From the NCBI RefSeq assembly GCF_025837155.1, contig NZ_CP107549.1, positions 1,302,001 through 1,366,000 of the forward strand: a DNA stretch of 64,000 nucleotides, read 5' to 3'. The DNA comes from Pseudomonas sp. Z8(2022). GTDB taxonomy: Bacteria > Pseudomonadota > Gammaproteobacteria > Pseudomonadales > Pseudomonadaceae. A program made the translations under genes and the position numbers. Positions 17,237 to 26,040 of the stretch are shown here, one piece after another. The notes below the pieces were generated by a model. The model was not told the DNA's origin. It saw only the letters and a list, made by a program, of their open reading frames with translations, and did no database searches. Each line of letters begins with the position of its first letter. Positions within the stretch are counted from its first letter, which is position 1.

Positions 17237-18286
17237 TCACTCCACAGCCGCCCTGGTGTCGCCCATATCTTCCTCGCTGAGCACGAGGTTGCGTCCGGCG
17301 CGTTTGGCTGCGTAGGTGCGTCTGTCAGCGGCCAGCATCAGCTCGTCCAGCGATTGCCCGTCCGTGCCCAGGTTCGCTACGCCGGCGCTCAGCGTCATCG
17401 GCAGGACAGTGCCATCGATGGTCAAAGGTTGCTCGGCCAGGCGCCGGCGCAGGCTTTCAGCGATGTCGTGGGCCTGCTTCGCCGTGCTGCCAGGCAGCAG
17501 TAAGGCAAACTCCTCGCCACCCAGGCGACAGAACAGGTCATTGATGCGCAGCCGTTGAGTCAACACCCTGGTGAAATGCGTCAGGGCGCGGTCGCCGGCT
17601 TCATGACCGAAGCGGTCGTTGATCTGCTTGAAGTGATCGATATCAATGAACACCAGCGACAAGGGCGTGTCATTGCGCAGTGCATGGGCACGCTCGCGCT
17701 TGAACACCTCGGCCAGCTTCAAGCGATTCGGCAAACCGGTCAGGGCGTCGCTGGTGGCCTGCTCGGTCAGGCGCTTTTCGTTGCGCACGCGGCTGCATTC
17801 GTAGAGATGGGCGAAAATCATCACTGCCAGGCTGGACAGGCCCAGATTGGCGATGATCTCGACGTTATGCAGCAGACTGTCCGAATGAAATCTCCGGGTG
17901 AAGACGAACAGGCCGATGCTGACGAACAGCACCGAGCCGTACATGCCCAGACGCAGCCCCAGCAGCAGATAGCAGATGATCGGAATTGACTGAATCCAGG
18001 CGAACACCGCGAAGCTGGTGTGGGTCTGAGCCAGCGCCACGATCATGATGCTGAAGAACGGTACCAGGTAAATCGCGGTCAATAGCTGCAGGTTGCGCGT
18101 TCGGTCGAGGACGCACAGCAGATACAGCGATACCGCGGCATAACCGATCTCCAGGCCTGCCAGCAGCCAGTTGTCGTGCAGCAGATTGACCGCGGAGAAG
18201 AACAAACCGCCGCATAAGGTGATCCATAGCAAGGCTTTCAGGATCGGGCGCCTATGTCGCTCGTTCTGGGTGGAATAACCGGGCAT
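17237..18286 (-). CDS. Membrane diguanylate cyclase (GGDEF)
   Basis: 349 residues. About six hydrophobic helices occupy residues 15-170 (for example ALLWITLCGGLFFSAV and YGSVLFVSIGLFVF), then a GGDEF domain from SDALTGLPNRLKL. The active site is GGEEF (256-260), with DIDHFKQINDRFGHEAGD; the I-site RIND is five residues before it. The ATG at 18286 has GAGGA 5 bases upstream and is preferred over an upstream in-frame start at 18418 that adds an arginine/proline leader. The sensor block has no recognised domain. Confidence 0.91.
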   Translation of the reverse strand: MPGYSTQNERHRRPILKALLWITLCGGLFFSAVNLLHDNWLLAGLEIGYAAVSLYLLCVLDRTRNLQLLTAIYLVPFFSIMIVALAQTHTSFAVFAWIQSIPIICYLLLGLRLGMYGSVLFVSIGLFVFTRRFHSDSLLHNVEIIANLGLSSLAVMIFAHLYECSRVRNEKRLTEQATSDALTGLPNRLKLAEVFKRERAHALRNDTPLSLVFIDIDHFKQINDRFGHEAGDRALTHFTRVLTQRLRINDLFCRLGGEEFALLLPGSTAKQAHDIAESLRRRLAEQPLTIDGTVLPMTLSAGVANLGTDGQSLDELMLAADRRTYAAKRAGRNLVLSEEDMGDTRAAVE

Positions 18287-18472
18287 CAGTGTCCTCGAGC
18301 GAGGTGAAGCAAGTGCGTAAGTGCAGCAGTGCCACAGGGCGAGCCATGCAGGAACCCTGCCGGGCACTGGCAGGACCAGTGTTCGCGAAGCATTCGAAGG
18401 GACGAGGAAGCCGGCCATGATGGCGCGCCGGAAAATACGTCAGAATCACGACGTTAGTTGGGAGAGGACAGT

Positions 18473-19333
18473 ATGACAACAACAAGGAACAAATGGGGCT
18501 GGCAGTGCTGTCTGTTGGTGCTGTTGTTGGCGGGGGGAGCCGGCTCGGTGCAGGCCAGCGAGGATCTGGCACTGATCGAGACGATCAACGCCTATCGCAG
18601 TGAGGTGCAGCGCTGTGGCGTGCTGGCCTCCGAACCGCTGCCGCCACTGACCAACGATCCGCGCCTGATACTGCCTGCCAACGGCACCGGCGATCTGCAG
18701 GATTCGCTGAGCGCCGCCGGCTATCCACTGGTCAACGTCCAGGCCATTACGCTTTCCGGTCCCCGCAATGCGCAAGCTGCGATGCAGGCGTTGAGCGAGA
18801 GCTTCTGCCGCGTGCTGCTCGACCCGCAGTTCATCGACATTGGTGTCAATCAGCAGGACCGCGACTGGCGCATCGTGTTGGCACGACCGCTACTGAGCGG
18901 TCGCCTGCAGACCTGGCAGACCGAGGGGGAGAGCCTGCTGCTGCTGATCAATTCCGCTCGCGCCGAGGCGCGCCAGTGCGGCGACCAGGCGTTTGCCGCC
19001 ACCGCGCCGCTGGTATGGAACGCTGAGTTGGGCAGTGCTGCCGAGAGCCACAGCCGCGCCATGGCCAACGGCAACTTCTTTTCCCATCAGGGGCGTGACG
19101 GTCTGACGCCGGGTGATCGGGCCGAGCTGGCAGGTTATGGCGGCAGCAGGGTGGGCGAGAACATCGCCGCTGCGCTGGATAATACCGCCAAGGTGGTCGA
19201 GGGCTGGCTGGCCAGCCCAGGGCACTGCGCCAACATCATGAACCCCGAGTTCAGCGAGCTGGGGGCTGCCTACGCCAGCGACCCACAAAGCGACGCCGGC
19301 ATCTACTGGACGGCCTTGTTCGGCGGGCAGTGA
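18473..19333 (+). CDS. Secreted CAP/SCP-PR1 domain protein with an apparent degenerate N-terminal CAP copy
   Basis: 286 residues after an ATG preceded by GGAGAGGA. A signal peptide (WQCCLLVLLLAGGAG, cleavage near VQA-S) is followed by two similar halves. The C-terminal half (about 150-286) is a normal CAP domain: LINSARAEARQCG, AAESHSRAMANGNFFSHQG with the first His, VGENIA, and SPGHCANIMNP with the second His. The N-terminal half (about 32-145) repeats the frame (TINAYRSEVQRCG...IDIGVNQQDRDWRIVLARPLL) but has lost the His-containing motifs. Bacterial CAP proteins are extracytoplasmic and mostly of unknown function. Confidence 0.85.
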   Translation: MTTTRNKWGWQCCLLVLLLAGGAGSVQASEDLALIETINAYRSEVQRCGVLASEPLPPLTNDPRLILPANGTGDLQDSLSAAGYPLVNVQAITLSGPRNAQAAMQALSESFCRVLLDPQFIDIGVNQQDRDWRIVLARPLLSGRLQTWQTEGESLLLLINSARAEARQCGDQAFAATAPLVWNAELGSAAESHSRAMANGNFFSHQGRDGLTPGDRAELAGYGGSRVGENIAAALDNTAKVVEGWLASPGHCANIMNPEFSELGAAYASDPQSDAGIYWTALFGGQ

Positions 19334-19338
19334 ACGAC

Positions 19339-19926
19339 TCAGCTGATGCCGAACACTCTGGCTAGGTGCTGCTCGTAGCGCGCCACGTCTTGCTCGATGT
19401 TCGGCACCTTCATCACGTCGTTGCACAGGAAGGTGGGCAGGGCGCTCATGCCGAGGAACTCGTTGGCCTTGTGGAAAGGGAAATACACCGCGTCCACGCC
19501 CTTGCCCTCGAAGAAGTCGGTGGGGTCTTCGAACGCCTGCAGCGGCGCGTTCCAAGTGAGCGACAGCATGTACTGCTTGCCCTGGATCAGCCCGCCGCTG
19601 CCGTACTTCTGCGACGCATCGGAGCGAGTGCGGCCATCGTTGGCGTAGAGGCTGCCGTGACCGGCGGTGAACACCTCGTCCATGTACTTCTTCACCGTCC
19701 AGGGCGCGCCCATCCACCAGCCGGGCATCTGGTAGATCACCACATCGGCCCAGAGAATCTTCTGCACTTCTTCCTCGACGTCGTAGCCCTCGTCGATGAA
19801 GGTGGTGCGGATGTCGAATCCGGCGCGGTCGAGGAAAGCCGCTGCCGCCTCGTGCAGAGTGGCGTTGTAGCGGCCCTGAGAGTGGGCGAACTGCTTGCCG
19901 CCGTTGAGCAGAAGGATCTTTTTCAT
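19339..19926 (-). CDS. mdaB: NADPH:quinone reductase MdaB
   Basis: 195 residues, a flavodoxin-like quinone reductase that makes two-electron reductions using FAD. Nearly the whole E. coli MdaB signature is present: ILLLNGGKQFAHSQG, WADVVIYQMPGWWMGAPWT, YANDGRTR, KYGSGGLIQGKQYMLSLTWNAP and LPFHKAN-type YFPFHKANEFLGM. GGAG lies 7 bases before the ATG at 19926. Expected to protect against quinone stress. It is divergent from the monooxygenase-like gene by 155 bp, and such pairs (mdaB with ygiN-type quinol monooxygenase) also occur in E. coli. Confidence 0.94.
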   Translation of the reverse strand: MKKILLLNGGKQFAHSQGRYNATLHEAAAAFLDRAGFDIRTTFIDEGYDVEEEVQKILWADVVIYQMPGWWMGAPWTVKKYMDEVFTAGHGSLYANDGRTRSDASQKYGSGGLIQGKQYMLSLTWNAPLQAFEDPTDFFEGKGVDAVYFPFHKANEFLGMSALPTFLCNDVMKVPNIEQDVARYEQHLARVFGIS

Positions 19927-20081
19927 GAATGTCTCCTGGAAATGATGGGCGAAGGTTAAGTAATGGGATGGCTGGGAAACAGCCGCCGCCAGGCAAAGGA
20001 TTGTTGACTGAAAGTCATGAAATAACGGGTGGGTCATGCGCTAGAGTGCGGGTCGATTGTTTCCCGTCGGAGTCGCACCCC

Positions 20082-20390
20082 ATGTATGCCTTCATTGTTC
20101 AGGCTCACACCAAGCCACAGCAGGCCGATGCCTTCGAACGTCTGTTTCGCGCCTATGTCCAGCCCAGTCGCGCCGAGCCTGGTTGTGTCGAGTACCACAT
20201 GCTGCGCGATGCGCAGGATTCTACGTTGTTCATCTTCTATGAGGTCTGGGCATCGAAGGAGGCGTTGGCCGAGCACATGGCGCTGCCGCACATGCGCGCT
20301 TTTCATGAGCGGCGCATGGACTACCTGCGTAGCGATCTGGTCATCCGCGAAGTCGAGATGCTCAGCCCGACCCGAGCCGTAGCGGCGTAA
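20082..20390 (+). CDS. Antibiotic biosynthesis monooxygenase (ABM) domain protein, YgiN-like
   Basis: 102 residues, one dimeric alpha+beta barrel domain: AHTKPQQADAFERLFRAYV, EPGCVEYHMLRDAQD, FIFYEVWASKEALAEHMALPHM. CGGAG precedes the ATG. In E. coli the homologous ygiN acts as a quinol monooxygenase and neighbours mdaB; here the two genes are divergent, which supports a joint role in quinone handling by analogy. Confidence 0.85.
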   Translation: MYAFIVQAHTKPQQADAFERLFRAYVQPSRAEPGCVEYHMLRDAQDSTLFIFYEVWASKEALAEHMALPHMRAFHERRMDYLRSDLVIREVEMLSPTRAVAA

Positions 20391-20420
20391 CACGGGCGCC
20401 GTTGGCAGCAGTAAGCGCAG

Positions 20421-20442
20421 CGGGGCCGCGCAGGCGGCCCCG
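20421..20442. terminator. Bidirectional terminator-like hairpin
   Basis: Perfect 9-bp G+C stem (CGGGGCCGC / GCGGCCCCG) with a GCAG loop in the 63-bp gap between the convergent ABM and rlhA genes. No T-tract on either side. Confidence 0.5.
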
Positions 20443-20453
20443 AATCCCGCGGG

Positions 20454-22466
20454 TCAGTGGCTGTAGCCGGTCGGTTTGTTGCGAATGGTCTTGAGCAGGT
20501 CGTCCGGGCTGATGTGACCGACCACCTGGGCCGCTGCGCTGCCCGGCTGCGGCAGGTCGAGGATGTGCCCTTTCATCTTGCCGATCACGTGCATCTCGCA
20601 CGGCTTGCAGTCGAACTTCAGGGTCAGCACTTCATCGCCATGCACCAGTTGCATCGGCGCCACATTGGTGCGCACGCCAGTCACGCCCTTGGCCTGTTTC
20701 GGACACAGGTTGAAGGAGAAGCGCAGGCAGTGCTTGGTGATCATCACCGGCACCTCGCCGGTTTCCTCGTGCGCCTCGTAGGCCGCGTCGATCAGCTGGA
20801 CACCGTGACGGTGGTAGAAGTCGCGGGCCTTCTGGTTGTAGACGTTGTAGAGGAACGACAGATGCGACTCGGGGTACACCGGCGCCGGGTCGGTCTCGGC
20901 CTTGCGCGAGCCGCGCGGGTGGGCGGCGACGCGGGCTTCGGTGAGCTTGTCGATGGCATCGCGACGCAGCGCCTTGAGCTGCGAGTTGGGCACGAAGAAC
21001 GCCTGCGGTGCGTCGAGGGTGACGCCCTGGGCGTGATAGATGGTGGTACCGAGCTGGGTCAGCAGGTCGCGCAGGCCATCGAGTGCCTGCTCCGGCTTGT
21101 TGGCGGCGCCGAACGGGCCGGGCAGGGCGACCTCGACGCTGATGCCTTCTTCACTGGTAGCGGTCAGTTTTAGCGCATCCTCGCGCAGCACGGCCTTCCA
21201 GCTCACGCCGATACGGCGCTCGGCACTGGTGCGTTGCAGGGCCTGCTGCCAGTTATGGTCGAGGTTGCGGCTCAGCGGATGATTCGGACGCAGACGGAAC
21301 AGGCCCTCGGGCATTTCGTTGGGCTCGACGCGGTAGCGGTAGCGCTTCTCGCCGTCTTCCTCGAATTCACCCTTGAGTTCGGCGATGTTGGCGCGAAAGC
21401 CCACGACCTCGCGCTTGACCAGCACGTTGAGTCCGTCGCCGTTGGACAGTGGCTCGTGGGTGACGGCGATCAGGTCGCGCTTGTTCACCTTCTCGACATG
21501 GCCGACAGGCAGCCCGGTGAAGGTCGGTGAATCGAAGGCGCCGATGTCCACCTTGCGCTCGGTGACGAAGTAGTCGGTGCTGCCGCGGTGGAAGGTCTTG
21601 TCCGGATCGGGTACGAAAAAGTGCGCGGTGCGGCCGCTGGAGGCACGGGCCAGATCCGGGCGGTCCTCGAGGATGGCATCGAGCTCGCGGCGGTAGTGGG
21701 CGGTGATGTTCTTCACGTAGGCCACATCCTTGTAGCGGCCCTCGATCTTGAACGAGCGCACGCCGGCCTCGACCAGGGCACGCAGGTTGGCGCTCTGGTT
21801 GTTGTCCTTCATCGACAGCAGGTGTTTCTCGTAGGCGATCACGCCGCCCTTTTCATCCTTGAGGGTGTAGGGCAGGCGGCAGGCCTGGGAGCAGTCGCCG
21901 CGGTTGGCGCTGCGTCCGGTCTGCGCGTGGGAAATGTTGCACTGGCCGGAGAAGGCCACGCACAGCGCACCGTGAATGAAGAACTCGATGGTCGCATCGG
22001 TGGCGTCACTGATGGCGCGGATTTCCTGCAGATTCAGCTCGCGGGCCAGCACCAGCTGGGAGAAACCGGCCTGGTCGAGGAACCTGGCCCGTGCCAGGGT
22101 GCGGATGTCGGTCTGGGTGCTGGCGTGCAGCTCGATGGGCGGGATATCCAGCTCCATCACCCCCATGTCCTGCACGATCAGCGCATCCACGCCCGCGTCG
22201 TAGAGTTGGTGGATCAGCGCACGCGCCGGTTCCAGCTCATCGTCATGCAGGATGGTGTTGATCGTGGTGAACACCCGCGCGTGATAGCGGTGGGCGAACT
22301 CCACCAGCCTGGCGATATCGCTCACTTCGTTGCAGGCGTTGTGCCGCGCGCCGAAGCTCGGGCCGCCGATGTAGACGGCGTCGGCGCCATGCAGGATGGC
22401 CTCGCGGGCGATCTCGACATCACGCGCAGGGCTGAGCAGTTCCAGGTGGTGTTTGGGCAGGGACAT
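20454..22466 (-). CDS. rlhA: 23S rRNA 5-hydroxycytidine synthase RlhA (U32 family)
   Basis: 670 residues, the length of E. coli RlhA (YdcP) and longer than the tRNA enzyme TrhP. The N-terminal TIM-barrel-like U32 part has HHLELLSPARDVEIAREAILHGADAVYIGG, ASTQTDI, and the cysteine region FSGQCNISHAQTGRSANRGDCSQACR. The C-terminal extension contains further cysteines (ITKHCLRFSFNLCPKQ, DCKPCEMHVIGKMKG) that probably complete an iron-sulfur or metal site. The enzyme hydroxylates C2501 of 23S rRNA using prephenate-derived chemistry in E. coli. The start at 22466 matches the family; only a weak GAAAAAA precedes it. Confidence 0.88.
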   Translation of the reverse strand: MSLPKHHLELLSPARDVEIAREAILHGADAVYIGGPSFGARHNACNEVSDIARLVEFAHRYHARVFTTINTILHDDELEPARALIHQLYDAGVDALIVQDMGVMELDIPPIELHASTQTDIRTLARARFLDQAGFSQLVLARELNLQEIRAISDATDATIEFFIHGALCVAFSGQCNISHAQTGRSANRGDCSQACRLPYTLKDEKGGVIAYEKHLLSMKDNNQSANLRALVEAGVRSFKIEGRYKDVAYVKNITAHYRRELDAILEDRPDLARASSGRTAHFFVPDPDKTFHRGSTDYFVTERKVDIGAFDSPTFTGLPVGHVEKVNKRDLIAVTHEPLSNGDGLNVLVKREVVGFRANIAELKGEFEEDGEKRYRYRVEPNEMPEGLFRLRPNHPLSRNLDHNWQQALQRTSAERRIGVSWKAVLREDALKLTATSEEGISVEVALPGPFGAANKPEQALDGLRDLLTQLGTTIYHAQGVTLDAPQAFFVPNSQLKALRRDAIDKLTEARVAAHPRGSRKAETDPAPVYPESHLSFLYNVYNQKARDFYHRHGVQLIDAAYEAHEETGEVPVMITKHCLRFSFNLCPKQAKGVTGVRTNVAPMQLVHGDEVLTLKFDCKPCEMHVIGKMKGHILDLPQPGSAAAQVVGHISPDDLLKTIRNKPTGYSH

Positions 22467-22621
22467 GGTTTTTTCTATTGGCAGGCTGAAGGCACGGAGG
22501 TCGCGCATTGTACCGGGCCTGGATGATCGGGGCATCCGCCATGTGCCGGACGGCGGATCGGGCTGTTTGCAACGCCTCAACTGTGGGACAGTAGCGCCCT
22601 TTTTCACGGCGAGGTCTGACG

Positions 22622-23266
22622 ATGGACAACAGGGGACTGGAGAAGCTCGATCAGTGGCTGCTCAAGTACGGCAACGATGACTCGATCCTCTCTGCCAGCG
22701 AGCTGGACGGCTTCTTCGCCGCCGTCGTCTCCGCGCCGCGCCAAGTCGCGCCTGCCGTCTGGTACGCGGCGATCTGGGCCGACCAGCCGCCGCAGTGGCC
22801 GAGCGACAAGGATGGCGAGCGCTTCATGAAGCTGGCGGTGGAACTGATGAGCGAAGCCACCTACATGCTCAGCGAGGAGCCGGATGATTACGAGGCGATC
22901 TTCCTCGCCGACGACAACGGCAAGGGCGAAAAGCTGATCGTCTCCGAATGGTGCGCGGGCTATTTGCGTGGTGCTGCGGTGGCCGGCTGGCTGGAAGAGT
23001 CGCTGCCCGAGCCGGTGGCGGCCGCCCTGGCGCTGATCACCCTGCACGGCGACGAAAGCGGTAGCGAGCGGCTCAAGGCCATGTCCGATGCGGAATATGA
23101 CGCCAGCACGGCGATGATCGAACCGGCTGCCGTCGAGCTCTACCAATACTGGCAGCAGAACCTCGACCCGCTGCTGCCGGTGCGCCGCGAGGAGGCCAAG
23201 GTGGGTCGCAACGACCCGTGCACCTGCGGCAGCGGCAAGAAATACAAGCAGTGCTGCATGCGCTGA
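22622..23266 (+). CDS. UPF0149 (YecA-type) protein with C-terminal SEC-C zinc motif
   Basis: 214 residues. The N-terminal UPF0149 domain ([24 protein letters not shown] ... [13 protein letters not shown]) is followed by a SEC-C metal-binding tail, [19 protein letters not shown], as in SecA and YecA. E. coli YecA was reported to associate with ribosomes; a general role in translation or protein targeting is inference. GAGG precedes the start; the gene ends at a shared bidirectional terminator. Confidence 0.9.
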   Translation: MDNRGLEKLDQWLLKYGNDDSILSASELDGFFAAVVSAPRQVAPAVWYAAIWADQPPQWPSDKDGERFMKLAVELMSEATYMLSEEPDDYEAIFLADDNGKGEKLIVSEWCAGYLRGAAVAGWLEESLPEPVAAALALITLHGDESGSERLKAMSDAEYDASTAMIEPAAVELYQYWQQNLDPLLPVRREEAKVGRNDPCTCGSGKKYKQCCMR

Positions 23267-23307
23267 CGCCGACTCAGCTGGCGCCGGTCTTGCGTTGTGC
23301 TGAGCTG

Positions 23308-23336
23308 AAATACCCGCCCCGGTCAGGCGGGTATTT
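23308..23336. terminator. Bidirectional terminator between the SEC-C gene and ecotin
   Basis: Perfect 11-bp stem AAATACCCGCC / GGCGGGTATTT around a 7-base loop between convergent genes; A and T runs on the two arms serve both directions. Confidence 0.8.
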
Positions 23337-23347
23337 CGCTGCCGGGT

Positions 23348-23824
23348 TTACTGACGTGGCGCCAGGCTGCTTTCGCCCGTGACCGACCACAGGCGATAGC
23401 GCACCTCGACATCATCCGGCGCATAGATCACCAACGGCAGCCTGCTGTTGTAGCGCAGCAGTTGCGGCTCGCCGCCGACAGGTACGAAGGCCTGCTTGCG
23501 GCTGTCGTCCGGGCAGGCCATCAGCGTGCTCATGGCCGGGCCGACCTGGCCCAGTTCGTAGTAGCTGTAGCCCCAGCCTTCCACGGTCTTTTCCTGCCAC
23601 TGGCCGCCCAGACGCTGATGGTTGCAGTCCACTTCCAGGGTCTTGCCGGCGATGATCTCGACCTTGTACTCGGCTTCGTTGGCCTGTGCCGGCAGCTCGA
23701 TCACATGGCGGCTGTAGCCTTCGGCGGCTGCGGGGAAGGGTTTCAACGCCTCGGGCGTGGCGGCGCAGGCCGCCAGCGGCAGTGTGCAGGCGAGGGCGAA
23801 CAACGGCAGTTTGAGTCGGTTCAT
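23348..23824 (-). CDS. eco: Ecotin, periplasmic serine protease inhibitor
   Basis: 158 residues with a signal peptide (LPLFALACTLPLAAC; a lipobox-like LAAC makes lipid anchoring possible). Ecotin hallmarks are clear: AEYKVEIIAGKTLEVDCNHQRLGG, the EGWGYSYYEL strand, the primary-site loop STLMACPDDSRKQAF with the conserved P1 Met and disulfide Cys, and LRYNSRLPLVIYAPDDVEVRYRLW. It inhibits trypsin-like proteases, including host proteases. AAGGA lies 5-6 bases before the ATG at 23824. The LAAC motif would make it unusual among ecotins if lipidated. Confidence 0.92.
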   Translation of the reverse strand: MNRLKLPLFALACTLPLAACAATPEALKPFPAAAEGYSRHVIELPAQANEAEYKVEIIAGKTLEVDCNHQRLGGQWQEKTVEGWGYSYYELGQVGPAMSTLMACPDDSRKQAFVPVGGEPQLLRYNSRLPLVIYAPDDVEVRYRLWSVTGESSLAPRQ

Positions 23825-24186
23825 GATGATTCCTTTGAAGGGCTTTTGAGCCATCCGTGAAAGGGAAGCCACCGAGGCGGCGAAGCAGCACAGACCCTTT
23901 TCAATAGGTCAGGTTCCCTTAGGTTTCAAGCCATTTTCGGCACCTCGCCAGGGCGTCTCGTCGGAGGCTTTCAGTCTGGTGGGCAGGGTTCGCGGCAGGG
24001 AGTCCATTAACAAAGCACTCTGGGCGAGCTCATGGCCAGACTGCGCAGGGTATCGTGGCTTTCGCTTTCCAATCAGGCCTCCATTCGTAAGATAGGCCTG
24101 GTATTTCACTTACCTTCCACCCTCTCTACCGCCGCGTCACTTTCACCGCTAGAGTGCCGGCGCTTTCATCGAACAGGAAACAGAAC
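23825..24186. other. Intergenic region between divergent eco and the DUF2798 gene (362 bp)
   Basis: No coding sequence is convincing; a 66-codon minus-strand frame at 23909-24109 has no ribosome site and no recognisable protein. The region must hold both promoters, but I cannot assign -35/-10 pairs with confidence. Confidence 0.5.
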
Positions 24187-24450
24187 ATGTCCGACCTCGA
24201 CTCAACCGCCTCGCGCAGCTGGAAACTGCCTGCGCGCGCCATGCCGGTGGCCTTCGCCTTCTACATGTCGGGCATCATGGCGATGCTGATGACGCTGGTC
24301 ATCACTGCCGCGAACCGCGGTATCGGCGAGGGTTATCTGCAGGCAGCGCTCAGCGCATACAGCCTGGCGATGCCTGTGGCTTTCGTCTGCGTGATGCTGG
24401 TACGGCCGATCGTACTCAAGCTGGTGAGCCTGACGGTGCGGGCGCCCTGA
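24187..24450 (+). CDS. DUF2798 small membrane protein
   Basis: 87 residues with two hydrophobic helices (AMPVAFAFYMSGIMAMLMTLVIT and AYSLAMPVAFVCVMLVRPIVLKLV), the P-x-x-x-x-P spacing repeated at the start of each as in DUF2798 proteins. AGGAAA precedes the ATG. Inner-membrane protein of unknown function, transcribed alone and ending at a hairpin. Confidence 0.8.
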   Translation: MSDLDSTASRSWKLPARAMPVAFAFYMSGIMAMLMTLVITAANRGIGEGYLQAALSAYSLAMPVAFVCVMLVRPIVLKLVSLTVRAP

Positions 24451-24502
24451 GAAATCCCGGGTAGCCCTGCTGGGGGCCGCCTTCGACGCCGACAAGGCGA
24501 AC

Positions 24503-24530
24503 CGGTGTGCGCCTTGCGAGGCGCACACCG
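24503..24530. terminator. Bidirectional terminator-like hairpin
   Basis: Ten-bp perfect stem CGGTGTGCGC / GCGCACACCG with an 8-base loop between the convergent DUF2798 and cupin genes. No T-tract. Confidence 0.55.
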
Positions 24531-24545
24531 ACAAGGGCGCGATGA

Positions 24546-24893
24546 TCAGGCGAAGACGAAGTACTTGCGCACGGTCTCGACCACTTCCCAGGTGCCTTTC
24601 ATGCCGGGCTCGACCACGAAGATGTCGCCGGCCTTGAGGTGAATCGGTTCCATGCCATCCGGGGTGATGATGCAGTAGCCTTCCTGGAAGTGGCAGTACT
24701 CCCACTTCACGTACTCCACGCGCCATTTGCCGGGCGTGCAGATCCAGGTTCCCATGATCTTGCTGCCGTCGTCGGAGGTGTAGGCGTTGAGGTTGACGGT
24801 GTGCGGGTCACCTTCGATGCGCTCCCACTTGCAGGCGTCGACGACGGGCATCGGCTGGGTATCGCGCAGAACGGTGATCGGTTTATTGGCCAT
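24546..24893 (-). CDS. Cupin-domain protein (DUF861 / EutQ-like)
   Basis: 115 residues forming one small beta-barrel: GTWICTPGKWRVEYVKWEYCHFQEGYCIITPDG with the cupin motif 1 region, and HLKAGDIFVVEPGMKGTWEV motif 2, which matches the DUF861 subgroup ending in a KYFVFA tail. Motif 1 lacks the two usual metal histidines in tandem (YC-H-Q-E-G), so metal binding is uncertain. Monocistronic; function unknown. Confidence 0.85.
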   Translation of the reverse strand: MANKPITVLRDTQPMPVVDACKWERIEGDPHTVNLNAYTSDDGSKIMGTWICTPGKWRVEYVKWEYCHFQEGYCIITPDGMEPIHLKAGDIFVVEPGMKGTWEVVETVRKYFVFA

Positions 24894-25140
24894 TGGCGCT
24901 CCGGTATCGGTCGGAAAGGGCCTTCACCATAGAGCGGGGTGGCAAGGGGCGGTTGCCGGGACGCGACGCGGGGCTATTCATTCGCGCTGTGTGCGCGGCC
25001 TTGCGGCTCCTGTCGGACGCGATTCACCAGGCCGGCCCTGATCTTTGCTGGCGGGCGCTGCGATATTTCTCCATCCTCTGCGGTTGCTGCCGCTGCGCCT
25101 GGGATATGATGCGCGCCCCTCGAAATCCTGGCGGGTCATC

Positions 25141-25884
25141 ATGTCCGGCAACGCCCTCTATACCGACTTGTCGGGCTATTACGATCTGATGTGCGCGGAC
25201 ATCGACTACGCCGCGCAAAGCCACTGCGTGCAGCGCCTGCAGCAACTGTTCGGCAACGGCGGCAAGCGTCACCTCGACCTGGCCTGCGGTACCGGCCCGC
25301 ATGTGCGCCATTTTATCGATGCCGGCTACACCAGCGGCGGCCTGGACATCAACCAGCCAATGCTCGACCGCGCCGCCTTGCGCTGCCCCGAGGCGCGCTT
25401 TTCCCGGCAGGACATGTGCGGTTTTCAGGTCGACGAGCCGCTGGATCTGATTACCTGCTTCCTGTACTCGATCCACTACAGCGCCAGCATCGAACGACTC
25501 AAGGCCTGCATTTCCAGCGTGCATGCGGCTCTGGCCCCGGGCGGCGTGTTCTGCTTCAACGCCGTGGACAGACAGCGCATCGACAACGCTTCGTTCGTTT
25601 CACACAGCGCCTTGCATGGCGAAGGGCAGTTCCGCTTCAGCTCCGGCTGGTACTACCCGGGCGACGGCGAGCAGCAGGCGTTGCGCCTGCGCATCGAGCG
25701 TACCCAGGCCGAACGGACCGAGATATGGAACGACGAGCACCCGATGGTAGCGGTGAGTTTCGCCGAGCTGCAGGCGCTGCTGGCGCCATACTTTGAAGTG
25801 CAGGCGCTGGAGCACGACTATCAGCGCCTGACGCCATGGGATACCAAATCCGGTAACGCGCTGTTCGCCTGTAGCAAGCGCTGA
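25141..25884 (+). CDS. Class I SAM-dependent methyltransferase
   Basis: 247 residues. Motif I is HLDLACGTGPHVRHF, motif II/acidic loop GLDINQPML, motif III SRQDMCGF, and the post-motif LAPGGVFCFNAVD. These residues bind S-adenosylmethionine; the acceptor is unknown. The ATG at 25141 fits the domain; an in-frame upstream start at 25045 would add a cysteine/proline leader without homology. The remainder has the SSGWYYPGDGEQQALRLRIERT strand arrangement seen in several small-molecule methyltransferases. Confidence 0.86.
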   Translation: MSGNALYTDLSGYYDLMCADIDYAAQSHCVQRLQQLFGNGGKRHLDLACGTGPHVRHFIDAGYTSGGLDINQPMLDRAALRCPEARFSRQDMCGFQVDEPLDLITCFLYSIHYSASIERLKACISSVHAALAPGGVFCFNAVDRQRIDNASFVSHSALHGEGQFRFSSGWYYPGDGEQQALRLRIERTQAERTEIWNDEHPMVAVSFAELQALLAPYFEVQALEHDYQRLTPWDTKSGNALFACSKR

Positions 25885-26040
25885 CCGACGCTCCTGAGCT
25901 CTACCTGCCGGCCCTTTGCTCTATCCGGGGGCGCATAACCCCGTCAGTGTTCCGCTTCACTCTTCATGGTCAGCCGCTGGGCATGGGGGCGCGTCCGGCG
26001 CCGACGGCTGCGGACGCCAGACGAGTCAAGGTGCCATCGA

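Noticed and set aside
23909-24109. A 66-codon minus-strand frame upstream of eco
   Set aside because: No ribosome site, no hydrophobic or domain pattern, and it occupies the divergent promoter region.
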